Source: Ypsolopha sequella (lineage: Eukaryota; Arthropoda; Insecta; Lepidoptera; Ypsolophidae). From it: 64,000 nucleotides of DNA. The position numbers and the translations under genes were made by a program. The DNA lies in assembly GCA_934047225.1 (NCBI GenBank), contig OW203986.1, forward strand, positions 19,719,221-19,783,220, written 5' to 3'. Shown here in pieces: positions 34,136 through 44,383 of this stretch. Every line of letters starts with the position of its first letter. Position 1 is the stretch's first letter. The notes beneath the pieces were generated by a model. It was not told where the DNA came from. It made no database searches and saw nothing but the letters and a program-made list of their open reading frames with translations.

Positions 34136-34853
34136 TGTGATTTTACTTTTGTTAGAAAGTTTTTGCATCTTAAACGTATTTTCGAACTCTTTGGAGACTA
34201 TGTTGAAAAGGTCTGTAAAGAGAGCGTTTGGATCGTCTTGGAGAAGATTAAAATGTGCTAATTTAACTTCTAGGTTTGCTTTGAAACAATCTACTTTGTG
34301 AGTTGTAATAGGCCTGCAAAAAGCTTTTTTGGGTAATTGATTTACGCTTTGTTTAATGGTTTGGCCACTGTGATCGGACTGCAAGCGGTTGATTACTTTA
34401 TTGTCTGAATATTCGCAATCACAGAATATATTGTCGAGGCATGACGCTGTATCCCGAGTAATTCGAGTAGGTTCTAAGAACACATTAGACAAATTAAATG
34501 ATTTGAATAAATGTATTAATTTTGAGCGCATAATCGATTTTTCTAGTAAATCTACGTTAAAATCTCCACATATAATAACTTTTTTCTTGGCATCAAATAA
34601 TAATTTTAAAACCTCTTCCATTGCTTTTTCAAAAATGTTGTAATCTTGTCCTGAGGGTCGGTAAACACAGAGGATAATATATGTACTCATTTCTATGCAA
34701 GCTAATTCAATTTGATGTTCTACAGACAGTTTTACAATGTCTTTTTTTTTCCTTTGCTTTTATATTATTTTTCACAAGAATCATGGATCCACCTTTTTGT
34801 ATTTTTAATCTATTGTAGCAGCTAAGAACACTAAAATTATTCACATTAAATTC
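34136..34853 (-). pseudogene. LINE endonuclease middle segment, displaced
   Basis: On the minus strand this encodes the central APE-type endonuclease of a CR1/Jockey-group LINE. Visible are 'SVLSCYNRL...GGSMILVKNN', 'VYRPSG', the catalytic 'ICGDFNVDLL', 'CLDNIFCD' and 'SDHSGQ'. After the endonuclease come about 43 codons that also occur at the start of the 703-codon ORF upstream (130 bp with one mismatch, 37,461-37,590). Its 5' edge abuts the (TTTGAA)n tail of the main copy. The main copy lacks exactly this segment. A frame change lies near 34,700. It cannot be expressed as a working enzyme. Confidence 0.85.
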
Positions 34854-34879
34854 AAATTCAAATTCAAATTCAAATAGTT

Positions 34880-35499
34880 TATTTTGCAAAGCAGGTATAG
34901 ATATATACACTTTTTACACGTCAAATTTAATCTAATAAAGAAAATATATGTAATAAAATAATAAATGTACATGAACTAAATTAAAGGTTTATTTAATTTA
35001 TGTAGCAATATATTTACGATTACAATGATAGGTAACATATATATGTATAACATACAATCAGCCGCCCGAACCCATACCGGAGACCCGGCCAGGGACCAGG
35101 AACAAGGTTCAATGATCACCAACCGAGCCCCCAGCACGAATCCAGGCGGCCGACCAAATCCCATCCTATATACTACATACTAATAGGTTACATATATAAA
35201 TACATGCCTACCTCCGCCCATTCGATTAGTCTTGCTAAGAAGAAGGGCAAGAAACTTAGCAAGATCATGTCTTTTTTTTCAACATAAAACTTATACTATA
35301 CAATATATGACTTATATCTACTTTAACCAAGGGATAAGAAAATACAAGACAGCAGGAATTCAGGTTAATGAGAAAAAGAAAAACATATATATCTTTGTCT
35401 ACCTGTCTCATATAGTCCTTTTCCTTTTACAGTATGTAATCAATTAATGTTTACACCTTAGAGGAATCATAAGTTAAGAAATTATACTATTTAATTAAA
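34880..35499 (-). repeat. LINE 3' UTR, copy 1
   Basis: Sequence between the RT stop codon and the (TTTGAA)n tail. The part at 34,926-35,277 recurs at 60,697-61,196 ('cataccggagaccc', 'accaggaacaaggttcaatg', 'cccccagcacgaatccaggc', 'agaagggcaagaaactta'), which identifies that segment as a 5'-truncated copy of the same family. Confidence 0.8.
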
Positions 35500-37611
35500 T
35501 TATAAGTTACTATCATTATCACTGTAACACCATGCTTCACCATCATCCAAATATTCATTTATTTTATAATATGCCTTTTTCAATAGGCCCTGCTTAATAT
35601 ACAGTTTAAACTTATTCTCTGACAAAGTAAGGACCTCCCTTGGAAGTTTATTGTAAAATCTTATACCATGTCCTACAAAAGTGGTACTCACCTTAGCGAG
35701 TCTGATTTTTGGAAAAGCCAGTTTATGCTTATTTCTGGTCTCCTTACAATGTTGCTTACCAAGCCTTGGGAAAGACTCAACATTTTTTCTGACATATCTA
35801 AGGACTTGGTAAATATATTCACAAGGAACCGTTAATATATTAATTTCTTTGAACTTTTGTCTTAATGAATCCCGGTGCTTCATATTATAAATAGCCCGAA
35901 TTGCTCTCTTCTGCAAAACAAAGACTGCGTATGTATCCGCGGCTCTACCCCATAACAGCATGCCGTATGACATAATGCTGTGAAAGTAACTAAAATAGAC
36001 TAGTCTAGCAGTATCTACATCAGTAATTTGTCTTATGCGTCTAACAGCGTATGCGGCCGAACTAAGTCTACCACATAGGGCTTCTATGTGGGGACCCCAC
36101 TGAAGACGAGAGTCTACCGTAATGCCTAAAAACTTTGTTTCGTTAACTAACTCCAGCTTGGACCCCTGCAAAAGCAAATTACCATCCACTTGAATTACAT
36201 TTGGTAACGTAAATTTTATACACTTTGTCTTTTTTGCGTTTAAAACTAAATTATTTACAGTAAACCAATCAAGCACCAGTGATAAAGTTGTATTCGCGCC
36301 GTCAAGGATATCTTTACGTCTATTAACTTTAAAAATAAGTGACGTGTCGTCTGCGAATAATACTATCTTCGTTAAGTCTTTAACTAAATATGGAAGGTCA
36401 TTTATGTAAATTAAAAACAGCAAGGGCCCTAATATGGAACCCTGCGGGACATCCATTTTAACTAATGCTCCACTTGATTTTACCCCGTTAATGTCTACCT
36501 TTTGAATACGATCACTAAGATATGACTTCAATAACGCCAAAGATTTGCCCCTCACTCCGTAGTGATCCAATTTACATAAGAGTGTTTCATGATTAACGCA
36601 ATCAATTTCTTCCCAAGCATCAAAAATGTGCTTAACTAAAGCAACTCCTGCATCTGTGGTTGACATCCCTCTAGTGAATCCATATTGTTCACAGTGAAGT
36701 AACTTATTTAAAATAAAATGAAATAACAATTGATTAAAAACTATTTTTTCAAAAACCTTACTCAATACCGGTAAAACTGACACAGGTCTATAGTTTGAAG
36801 GGTCCCCGTTGTCGCCTGATTTAAAAAGGGGGATCAATTTACTAAACTTCATTAAGTCAGGAAAGATACCATCATCTACACATTTATTAAAAATTAATGC
36901 CAAATAAGGGGCTATTAAATCAATAACAGAACTTATAACTTTCACAGATAGGCCCCATAAGTCCTCGGTTTTTTTCAAGTTAAGCGATTTAAATGCTTTA
37001 ATTACAGTTAATGAATTAATATGTTTAAAAGCAAATACAGAAAGACACTGAGGTACGTGATCTATTAAAAGATCCTGCGCAAGCCCAGGGCTTGAATTTA
37101 AATCTTTAGTTGTTAAGGAAGGAATTTCAGTAAAGAATTGTTCAAAGGCATTCGCAACTTCTTTATCTCCTGTAACGACTTCATTGTTAATACTTAACTT
37201 AAGTTCGTTATCTCGTTTCTTACTTTTCCCAGTTTCAGTATTTATGATGTTCCATACTGTTTTTACTTTGTTATCGGACTTTTTAAGTTTTTTATTCAAG
37301 TAGATACTTTTTGCTTTTAAACACACCAATTTAAAGATGCGTGAGTAATTTTTCACGAATTCAGTAAATTTAACATTATTATTGTAGGACTTTATGTCGT
37401 ATAATTCGTATAAATGATTTCTGCTTTTATAAATACCTGGTGTCGCCCAGTCACTGAAGGTGATTTTACTTTTGTTAGAAAGTTTTTGCATCTTAAACGT
37501 ATTTTCGAACTCTTTAGAGACTATGTTGAAAAGGTCTGTAAAGAGAGCGTTTGGATCGTCTTGGAGAAGATTAAAATGTGCTAATTTAACTAAACTGCAT
37601 ATTATGTTCAT
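35500..37611 (-). CDS. LINE reverse transcriptase ORF (703 codons, motif A deleted)
   Basis: Reverse transcriptase of a non-LTR retrotransposon, which would copy element RNA at a nicked chromosomal site. RT blocks are visible: 'NYRPVSVLPVLSKVFEKIV', 'QYGFTRGMSTTDA', 'PQGSILGPLLFLIYINDLP' and 'FADDTSL' (about residues 419-425). The C-terminal region follows ('IMSYGMLLWGRAADTYAVF', 'RFYNKLPREVL'). The expected motif A (hydrophobic-D-L-S-K-A-F-D) is missing: residues near 333 read 'DAWEEIDCVNHE', so about 14-15 residues including the catalytic Asp have been lost in frame. The ORF is otherwise uninterrupted. The N-terminus carries the junction to the endonuclease fragment. Without motif A the enzyme should be dead. 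Confidence 0.85.
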   Translation of the reverse strand: MNIICSLVKLAHFNLLQDDPNALFTDLFNIVSKEFENTFKMQKLSNKSKITFSDWATPGIYKSRNHLYELYDIKSYNNNVKFTEFVKNYSRIFKLVCLKAKSIYLNKKLKKSDNKVKTVWNIINTETGKSKKRDNELKLSINNEVVTGDKEVANAFEQFFTEIPSLTTKDLNSSPGLAQDLLIDHVPQCLSVFAFKHINSLTVIKAFKSLNLKKTEDLWGLSVKVISSVIDLIAPYLALIFNKCVDDGIFPDLMKFSKLIPLFKSGDNGDPSNYRPVSVLPVLSKVFEKIVFNQLLFHFILNKLLHCEQYGFTRGMSTTDAGVALVKHIFDAWEEIDCVNHETLLCKLDHYGVRGKSLALLKSYLSDRIQKVDINGVKSSGALVKMDVPQGSILGPLLFLIYINDLPYLVKDLTKIVLFADDTSLIFKVNRRKDILDGANTTLSLVLDWFTVNNLVLNAKKTKCIKFTLPNVIQVDGNLLLQGSKLELVNETKFLGITVDSRLQWGPHIEALCGRLSSAAYAVRRIRQITDVDTARLVYFSYFHSIMSYGMLLWGRAADTYAVFVLQKRAIRAIYNMKHRDSLRQKFKEINILTVPCEYIYQVLRYVRKNVESFPRLGKQHCKETRNKHKLAFPKIRLAKVSTTFVGHGIRFYNKLPREVLTLSENKFKLYIKQGLLKKAYYKINEYLDDGEAWCYSDNDSNL

Positions 37612-37871
37612 GTAGATGGTGTTCGGTTACACACAAAATATCTGTTTTTGATTCCTCTAAGAACAACTCGATTGAAAGTAATTTGCCGAGAAAGCCGCCT
37701 TGTATATTTTGATGTACCAACTTTAATACAGGCAGCCCTCCCGTTGTCTTCAATTCTAAAAATATTTTTTTACAATTTTGTTAGTACTTGTACTAACCGT
37801 GTCAATAGGGACAAAATTATATAAATAATTAACATTACAAATACCATAATCCAATCGCCTTTCTGTTTAAC
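37596..37871 (-). pseudogene. LINE endonuclease N-terminus
   Basis: The frame from just after a TAA near 37,871 encodes 'LELKTTGGLPVLKLVHQNIQ', then 'ESKTDILCVTEHHL', the opening of an APE-type endonuclease (the catalytic Glu lies in the TEHHL block). It ends at 'HNMQFS' followed by a stop, where the central endonuclease should continue. That continuation is found displaced at 34,853. Confidence 0.8.
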
Positions 37872-37879
37872 AGGTCCCT

Positions 37880-38205
37880 AGAAAAAGATTCCAAAAATAA
37901 TATTCTATTTTATTAAAATAATACATTATTTACTTAAGTAGATATGCAAGTTCTAAAAGTGTCGTTTTTTTTCCGTAGCGACTTAAAGTTTGAAAGCCTC
38001 ATACGTATGCGTACAACAATGAGATACACGAACCCCAATGAGAAAATATTACTTACTTCACTCTGTATAAAATGAGGTAATGAGTGAGACGAGCTCGCTT
38101 GTAAACTGTATTGTGATCGAATTGTACGGAACATCTCGTAGAGGCTCTCAAAGTGGCTTTTCTGTAGCGATCACTTTCGATATTTCAGAGTTCTACTAAC
38201 TTTTA
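37880..38205. other. Spacer, nothing supported
   Basis: AT-rich DNA with no supported feature. Confidence 0.5.
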
Positions 38206-38212
38206 CAGTTCG

Positions 38213-38341
38213 ATCCAATCAAGAAAGCTGGCGTCAAGTTAGTCACAGATGGCGTCGCAGTCTTGTTCTCGGCGACAGTGGGTTGCGGGAGGATACTGCG
38301 CAAAGGAAAGCTAACTTCAGGCCCGCCTTCTTGATTGGTCC
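38213..38341. mobile_element. Small MITE, about 30-bp TIRs
   Basis: 'gatccaatcaagaaagctgg' followed by 'gtcaagttag' is inverted as 'ctaacttcaggc' and 'ccgccttcttgattggtcc' with a few mismatches. Length 129 bp, non-coding. Confidence 0.65.
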
Positions 38342-38344
38342 AAA

Positions 38345-39530
38345 CCACAGAAATATAGTAAATAAACTATATCTGTGGCTCAACTTATACTATGTACCGA
38401 TAAAATACGAGTAATGTTTCACAGACATTGTCGCATGAAAGTAAGTTTTTTTTTTTTCTCTGCAGCGTCTTTCCGTTTTATACAAGGCCAGTACGCAAGG
38501 GTCAATCAATCAATCAATCAAAACGTTTATTTGCTTCAGAATTTGGTATATTAGAGATAACAAAATTGTAATAATAAATTGATTCACAAATTCGATCACA
38601 TTGTGGTGTGCAAATATTAATTCCTTAAAATATATTAGTTAATAGTAAATTAACTATATTCATTATATCATAATTACTTTGTTTTGCACTACACACATAA
38701 GCTTATGGTGGATGGTCCAAGGCAATCTTCATACAAACTTAATCGCGTATAAATTGGAATACAAGTTTCGCATAGACGTCTTCAAACATACATCAGTAGT
38801 ACGTAATCATCGCGTACATATTGGAATGGTCTACACTACACCAATAGACTAGTTCCGTTATTATCCAAAGCGGACTAATCACTAATCATGTTTAAATCGG
38901 AATACACGCAGCAGGACACTCGATTCTAGACTACACGCGATTAGTTGCAGCTCACCATTATGCTGAATAAGAAAAGTTACATTTTATCTTTGAGTATTGA
39001 TAAGTCAGTATGTCTCAATGTCTCATTAAATCATAACCTTACTACATGTTGTAAATAAAACTAATTCTTGGTAACCAAGAAGTTTTAGTTTTATTTACAA
39101 TATGTTGCAAATGTGTTCCATCAAGAACCAACAACGACAAGTATCAATAACCTTACTTGTTTAATTAACAATTAAACTCTTTCATTAAACGTAGCGCGGC
39201 AGACTAAATTTTAGCAAAGCAATTTAATTTCGTTGATTTTTTAAATATTTTTTCAAACAATTATATTAGAATAAAGTATTTTATGTTTGGTACAAGTTGT
39301 CTTTTTAGTCCATATTTTTCCATATTTCCGTTTTTTAGATCCATATTATATGTACATATTTTGGGATTTTTAGCACATATTTATCCGAGCCCTATTTATA
39401 AGTAAGTAATGAAAAACTATGAAACACGCTTATTTTCGATATCCACCAAAGTGAATAAAGCTATTTTATTTCCGATATCCGCCTGTGGTGCACAAAAAGT
39501 GCGAAAAAAACGGTAATAGTTGTAAACCCT
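38345..39530. other. Spacer, nothing supported
   Basis: AT-rich; contains a (TCAA)n-like run at 38,504-38,520 and a local inverted pair 'ttttagttttatttac' / 'gtaaataaaacta' near 39,050-39,100. No ORF. Confidence 0.5.
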
Positions 39531-39534
39531 TGAT

Positions 39535-39708
39535 CAGGCCCCGTAGTATAATGTTTAATCGCGCGCGACGCGAGTTACTCGTAGTTAAATCACAGGTAAG
39601 AGGAGCGTGGCATACTGTTTAATCGCAATAACATCATGTCACGTTCCTCGCACTTGTGATTTAACTAAGTTGCGTCGGGCGCGATTAAACATTATACTAC
39701 GGGGCCTG
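39535..39708. mobile_element. MITE, about 50-bp TIRs
   Basis: 'caggccccgtagtataatgt' plus 'ttaatcgcgcgcgacgc' is inverted as 'gcgtcgggcgcgattaaac' plus 'attatactacggggcctg'. The arms also share 'agttaaatcaca' / 'tgtgatttaact'. Length 174 bp, non-coding. Confidence 0.85.
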
Positions 39709-39989
39709 GTATAGCTGACATTGTAGAGTGTGGAATTCTTTTGCCGACCTCGTTTAGTACGCACAGTTGTGAATAACAGCACTCCAAAATATACGCTACC
39801 AGATTCCTATGGATGGGTGGCCTTGTATAAAATGGAAAGACTTTCCACTGCACAATAAATACGATGACAAAACAAAACTAATATCACACGGTTAAAGTAG
39901 GAGTTAAAGAAAAGCACGAGAAATTCGCAGGTACTTTATTAGTAACGGCACAAAACTTTTCAATGAAGAAAAGGGTGATCAGCCGGGAA

Positions 39990-40195
39990 CTTTCCTGAGG
40001 AATCTAATTTTTGTGTCGGCGCGCAGTCGCGCGTTACTTATGAAAATTATGCCCCATTCGAACGTCGGGCAAAGTTGAGAAGTTGAAATAAACTGTCCCG
40101 CCGTGACTCGCACACAAGTGCAGCCACAAACAAGCGGGTGAAACGCTGCGGTTGTACGCTGACCCTTGGGACACGCGACCACTTGATTAAGTTTT
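39990..40195. other. GC-rich island
   Basis: A block of about 200 bp with much higher GC than its flanks and many CpG ('gtcggcgcgcagtcgcgcgt'). The minus-strand frame 39,979-40,182 is open for 67 codons but unrecognised. Possible conserved non-coding element. Confidence 0.25.
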
Positions 40196-40246
40196 CTCCA
40201 TCACTTTACTGCGTATCTTACAAGTATGTTGCCACAAGTTATCTAT

Positions 40247-40598
40247 ATACAGGATGTTAAGATGAAGTTGCGTAAGCTGAAAACTGGCGATAGTATTCGC
40301 CCATACGAACAACATTCTGTGAAAAAAAATTGATTAACCGGGATTTTTTTTTTTATTTATTCAAATTCTTGTCTTTGGGTTTGTTTCTGAATGATATTTT
40401 CTAGTTTGTAATGCACTCTAAATATAGAAAAAAATCTGTTGTTTCATACATTTTGGTCGGGTAACTTTGTAACTTTTCTATTTAACAGCTGATTTTTTTT
40501 CGCGGTTCCATGGTTGGCTCCATAGTATAAGTTGTTGGTATAGACAAGTACTATCGTCAGTTTCCGCCTTCCGCAACTTCATCTTAACACCCACAATT
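40247..40598. mobile_element. MITE family D with nested SINE-tail insertion
   Basis: The ends 'atatacaggatgttaagatg' and 'catcttaacacccac' and the core 'aaatctgttgtttcatacat' / 'attttggtcgg' match the copy at 27,931-28,198. About 85-90 bp at 40,335-40,425 are absent from that copy. This insert ends with 'ctagtttgtaatgcactcta', the tail of the SINE seen at 8,131-8,475. Confidence 0.8.
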
Positions 40599-40609
40599 CG
40601 TAAAATATT

Positions 40610-41370
40610 TTTAGTCGTGAATTTCCCGTTACTTCTCCACATTATGACCACATCTAAAGTAATCGTAAATTCAGAAGTTATTTAAGGATTGTAACTTGTT
40701 GAATCAGTCGTATAGTAGTGCCTACTGCAAGACAGTACCGTGGTGTCTATACTGGGTGTGAGTTTACTCTACTTTACCGACCTAACCAACTTTATTCAGA
40801 ATAATAATGTTGGATTCCGTACGGGTTAAAACGTCTTTAGAATTTTTCTCTTTAAATTGTACGTTGAACAAAATGCGCAATAACTTGCTAAGTTACCCAA
40901 TGCAATTCAATGCAGCCCTGTGATTAGATCATTCATGGATGCTTAAGGGTCCGTATAATATCAAATGCACAACTACAAATGACCATTTCACATTGCGTAA
41001 TTTGGTCAATCGTTTTAATAAAAATAATATAGATAGTATATACCTCTGATGGGCATGTATTCGCAAAAACGCAACACACTTGATAAAAATATTAAGAATT
41101 TACCCCTAAATTGTATGCTTTTCAAGTGATAAAGGGCTTTCCTTAAATCATATAACCCTGAAATTTGTATTAAAAATAAGTGAGCAAATGACACCGTGAG
41201 TGAGTCTTGGAATATTTTAATCATTAAAGACCTGGAATACCTAATTCAGAAGTTTGAAGGTATATAAGACTAGAAATATCTTTTTATAAATGTGATCTGT
41301 AAATCTGTAAAATCTGTAACCTCACTAAATAAAGATGAAATTATTAGGAAATTTAACAGTATCGCTCCTA
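40610..41370. other. Spacer, nothing supported
   Basis: No ORF or repeat recognised. Confidence 0.5.
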
Positions 41371-41374
41371 ATAT

Positions 41375-41937
41375 AAAAAATTTAGACAACGATTCGCTGC
41401 GCCTCCTTGGAGCCCTGGTCTTAAGTTAAGTGATCCCTAGGTAAGCGAGTGAGCAGATAGCTAGATTTAATGGAATTTCCGACCGTCTGACCAAAATCAA
41501 TCCGCATATTGGCCTCTTTATAATTCGTTTATGTCTTTTTGTACCTAAATTAACATATGTCCTCCGGTTCTCCCCTCTCTGGAAACATGAAAAGCTCCTT
41601 ATTATTTTTGACAACGTCCTCCATAAAGGGCCTTAGCTTCACTCACAAAAAAAAGCCAGATGGTATGACAATTTTTCCATGGAAATACGGCAAGTCGCTG
41701 GTCTGGGACGCAACATGCGTTGACACTCTTGCTCCTCCCCACATCCAAGACACGGTCGGCCGCCAGGGCCGGCGCGGCGTAGCCACGGCAGCGGCTAAAG
41801 GATCCAAGAGGCGCAGATGCAGGGTTCAGTCCGGAGTACGTGTTTGCGCCTTTTGGTATCGAAATCCTTGGGCCGTGGGATCACGAGTTACATTTCCGGG
41901 GACCCAAGAGCTGACGCATACTTTGGACAACGTCTAA
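41375..41937 (+). pseudogene. Retroelement RT C-terminal relic ('LVWDATC' family)
   Basis: One frame reads 'LLGALVLS' then, after two stops, 'ARFNGISDRLTKINPH', '[18 protein letters not shown]' and '[12 protein letters not shown]'. A frame change follows. The 126-codon ORF 41,557-41,937 then contains '[20 protein letters not shown]', '[10 protein letters not shown]' and a degraded tail. I recognise this block order from multicopy retroelement proteins in insects and other invertebrates, where it follows a reverse transcriptase. The clade name is not certain. Stops and frameshifts show a decayed fragment. The RT palm motifs are not present, so this is a 5'-truncated piece. Confidence 0.65.
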
Positions 41938-42074
41938 GTTTTAGCCACTTTAATTTAATTTAGTTTAATTTTGTTGAATGCATAGCGTTATTTTATTTAT
42001 AGGATAGTTTTAACTTGTTATCGTTTTGTAAGTTTTTGTATTCGAATATTGTGTTCAAAAATATTTTAATAATT

Positions 42075-42229
42075 TCATCTAGAAGCCGAGTTACTAATTC
42101 AAAACTCAGTTTTTCGTGAGCGCGAATTTTTAGTGGTCGTAACAGCCACGGTTTAGAAAAGGAAACGTTACGTCATAGTTCTGATTGGTACAAAATGAGG
42201 TACTCAATCTAACTTTATATGCACCCTTA
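42075..42229 (+). repeat. Dispersed repeat family E, copy 1
   Basis: 'atctagaagccgagtta', 'gtgagcgcg', 'ggtcgtaac', then 'aaaatgaggtactcaatcta' and 'actttatatgcaccctta'. A longer inverted copy lies at 63,626-63,826. Non-coding. Confidence 0.75.
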
Positions 42230-42239
42230 AGTATTACAG

Positions 42240-43015
42240 AACGAAATTGTCTTGAAATTGAACGAAAGTACGAGCTTTTTTCATGGGGCTCCGCCCATCC
42301 TGAAGGGGGCAACAAACTTGAACAACCTGTATCACAAAACCCCTTTATTGATAAGTGGCCAGCTGCCATCGTAAAAATTTGGAATCTGCCTGCCAAATTT
42401 CATGTTTGTGAGCTCTTTATAATGTAGTTTCGAAAACTGAGTGAGTGATTGATTGGTATGTCACCTATTAATATACATATATAGATTAATTTCAATGTTT
42501 TAAATGTAAATAAAAGCCAAACAATTTCAAACACAGACATAAATCATAATCATCGCGTCACTTTACAATGCGGATTGCGGTCACAACTTCGCTGTGTCGC
42601 AGATATGGCATCGACCCCGCACTAACGTGGGAAGAATACATTTATTATGTTGAGTCACGATGCTCATTTGGGTATTAGAGATAAAATTAAAATTTACGCT
42701 TTGCCCAAAGCAATTTGTAACCGCCCGCCTCAGTTCGCGCGGAAAACAGGCTTTGCTTTACCCGTGTTTTACATTTATTTTGATAAGTGGCTTACATTCA
42801 GGGGATATGGCTAAAGAAGTGGATCACTTGAATCTGAGGGGATTTTGCTGTCGCCCCTCTTCTCGGCCATTCATAAAACCCTTAAGTAGGAAAGGTGCGT
42901 TTCAAACGAATGGTTATTGAATGAAAAATTATAAAATGTATTGGGTTTTAAAGGTGTTGTATTATTTAAATATTAAATAAATATTAATATTTTGCTACAA
43001 TAAGCTTTTCATTTA
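42240..43015. other. Spacer, nothing supported
   Basis: No recognisable gene; ORFs up to 86 codons of random appearance. Confidence 0.5.
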
Positions 43016-43018
43016 GTT

Positions 43019-43206
43019 TAATAATTATTAACACAACAAAAATAGCAATTTAAATATTTTCGAGATATATTTCGGCCCACTTTGGGGCCGGCATCACTCG
43101 ACATATACATATAAATATAAATATTCGACTGAGTCTGGCCCCAAAGTGGGCCGAAATATATCTCGAAAATATTTAAATTGTTATTTTTGTTGTGTTAATA
43201 ATTATT
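43019..43206. repeat. Inverted pair of Penelope-type ends with hammerhead-like cores
   Basis: Two 70-bp arms (43,019-43,088 and 43,137-43,206) are near-perfect reverse complements around a 48-bp spacer. On each strand the arm carries 'GGCCCCAAAGTGGGCC' then GAAA, ATATAT, C and TCGAA. Upstream are TCGA GTGATG (minus strand, 43,092-43,101) and TTCGA CTGAGTC (plus strand, 43,124-43,135). This is the layout of the motif beside the Penelope fragment at 62.4 kb. The pair therefore probably derives from two Penelope-like termini in inverted orientation. The cores are degenerate. Confidence 0.6.
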
Positions 43207-43209
43207 TAA

Positions 43210-43985
43210 ATATTGAATATATAGTACTATATTTGTACATATTATGTTACTGAAATTATAACTTGATTCATAATTTAAATAAGCCTTCTCTATATTTATC
43301 CAAAAACTCTCAAAAGAGGTAATCACTCAACAAACAAGCCCAACATCACAACAATAACCGCATCATACCCAACGTACTGCATTTACGAGCAACACAAAAG
43401 AAAGGACCAAAAGCGAGAAATGCCAAGACAATTTAGAAATGAGAATTCATTGTTGTTTGGTTTAGTGTAACCCGCCGCCGCCACTGAGGCTGATAAATGT
43501 CCTTTCACAGTGTGCCGTCAGTCAAATCGAGGTTGCCTGCCCGCAAGATATATTGTGGACCCAACTCCCGACCTTGCGAAACTCCTAACCCTGCTATTAC
43601 TTTAAAATTAACCATTTACCAATTATTTGTAATGCCTTAAGACCCTGCATAAACTTAAGAGTCTATAATACCTCACATTGTTTCGAATGATACTCTGTAA
43701 TATCAACAATACTGCACACTCTGAAACAAATACATGGTAAATGGTGTTTCGTTTCCCAGGATTTCCGTGGAAATTATTCCTCTTCTTATTTTGCAGATTC
43801 TTTTTTTTTTTTAACTTTCGTTTTGAGTGCGCGCGATGCTTAGGTTATCATTACGATAAACCACGGCTCAGAGCACGCTTTTAAAAAAAATGGATGATGT
43901 GATATTTTGTCATTTTATTTCGTGAATTTCTCAACCGGTTTATTTTTCCTGTAATCTTTACGTAAACACATGCTACCGTATTTTT
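43210..43985. other. Spacer with GC-richer patch
   Basis: GC rises at 43,440-43,600 ('aacccgccgccgccactgag') without an ORF or repeat. The rest is AT-rich. Confidence 0.4.
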
Positions 43986-44383
43986 TTTTTTTCATATTTT
44001 TTGGTCCACCAGTTTAGGAGATAAAGGGGGAGACTTACATTTTTTTATGGTTTTTCAAGGATTTCTCGAAATAGAAGCAATTAAATACCTATATAGCCAA
44101 ATTATATATTTTTACAATCAACTTTTTAATACCTGCAATTTGATACCCAATGTTGCATTTTTATAAAATATTTTTTATTTATTTTACTTCTTCTTTATAT
44201 TATGCTGTTTTCCTGTAATTGGCCAGTTATGATCTATAATTTACATTATTTTCATATTTTTCGGTCTACCAGTTTCAAAGATAAGGGAGGACATGCATAT
44301 TTTTGTAGTTTTTTAAATATTTCTCGAAACCACAGCCAGTAAATATAAAAAAATATATATTTTTACAATCAGCTTTTTAATAC

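Larger units (their letters stand above)
34100..37871 (-). mobile_element. CR1/Jockey-group LINE, internally scrambled
   Basis: Order on the minus strand, 5' to 3': endonuclease N-terminus (37,871-37,596), reverse transcriptase ORF (to 35,500), 3' UTR, (TTTGAA)n tail (about 34,850-34,877), then a displaced endonuclease middle plus a 130-bp overlap (34,853-34,136). All parts are in one orientation. No target duplication was found, and the 5' end is truncated or unclear. The exact clade is not decided. Confidence 0.85.

Noticed and set aside
42130..42396. ORF sharing 'YKVRLSTSF' with the ORF at 63,471-63,680
   Set aside because: The shared peptide comes from the non-coding dispersed repeat family E present at both places, not from a protein family.
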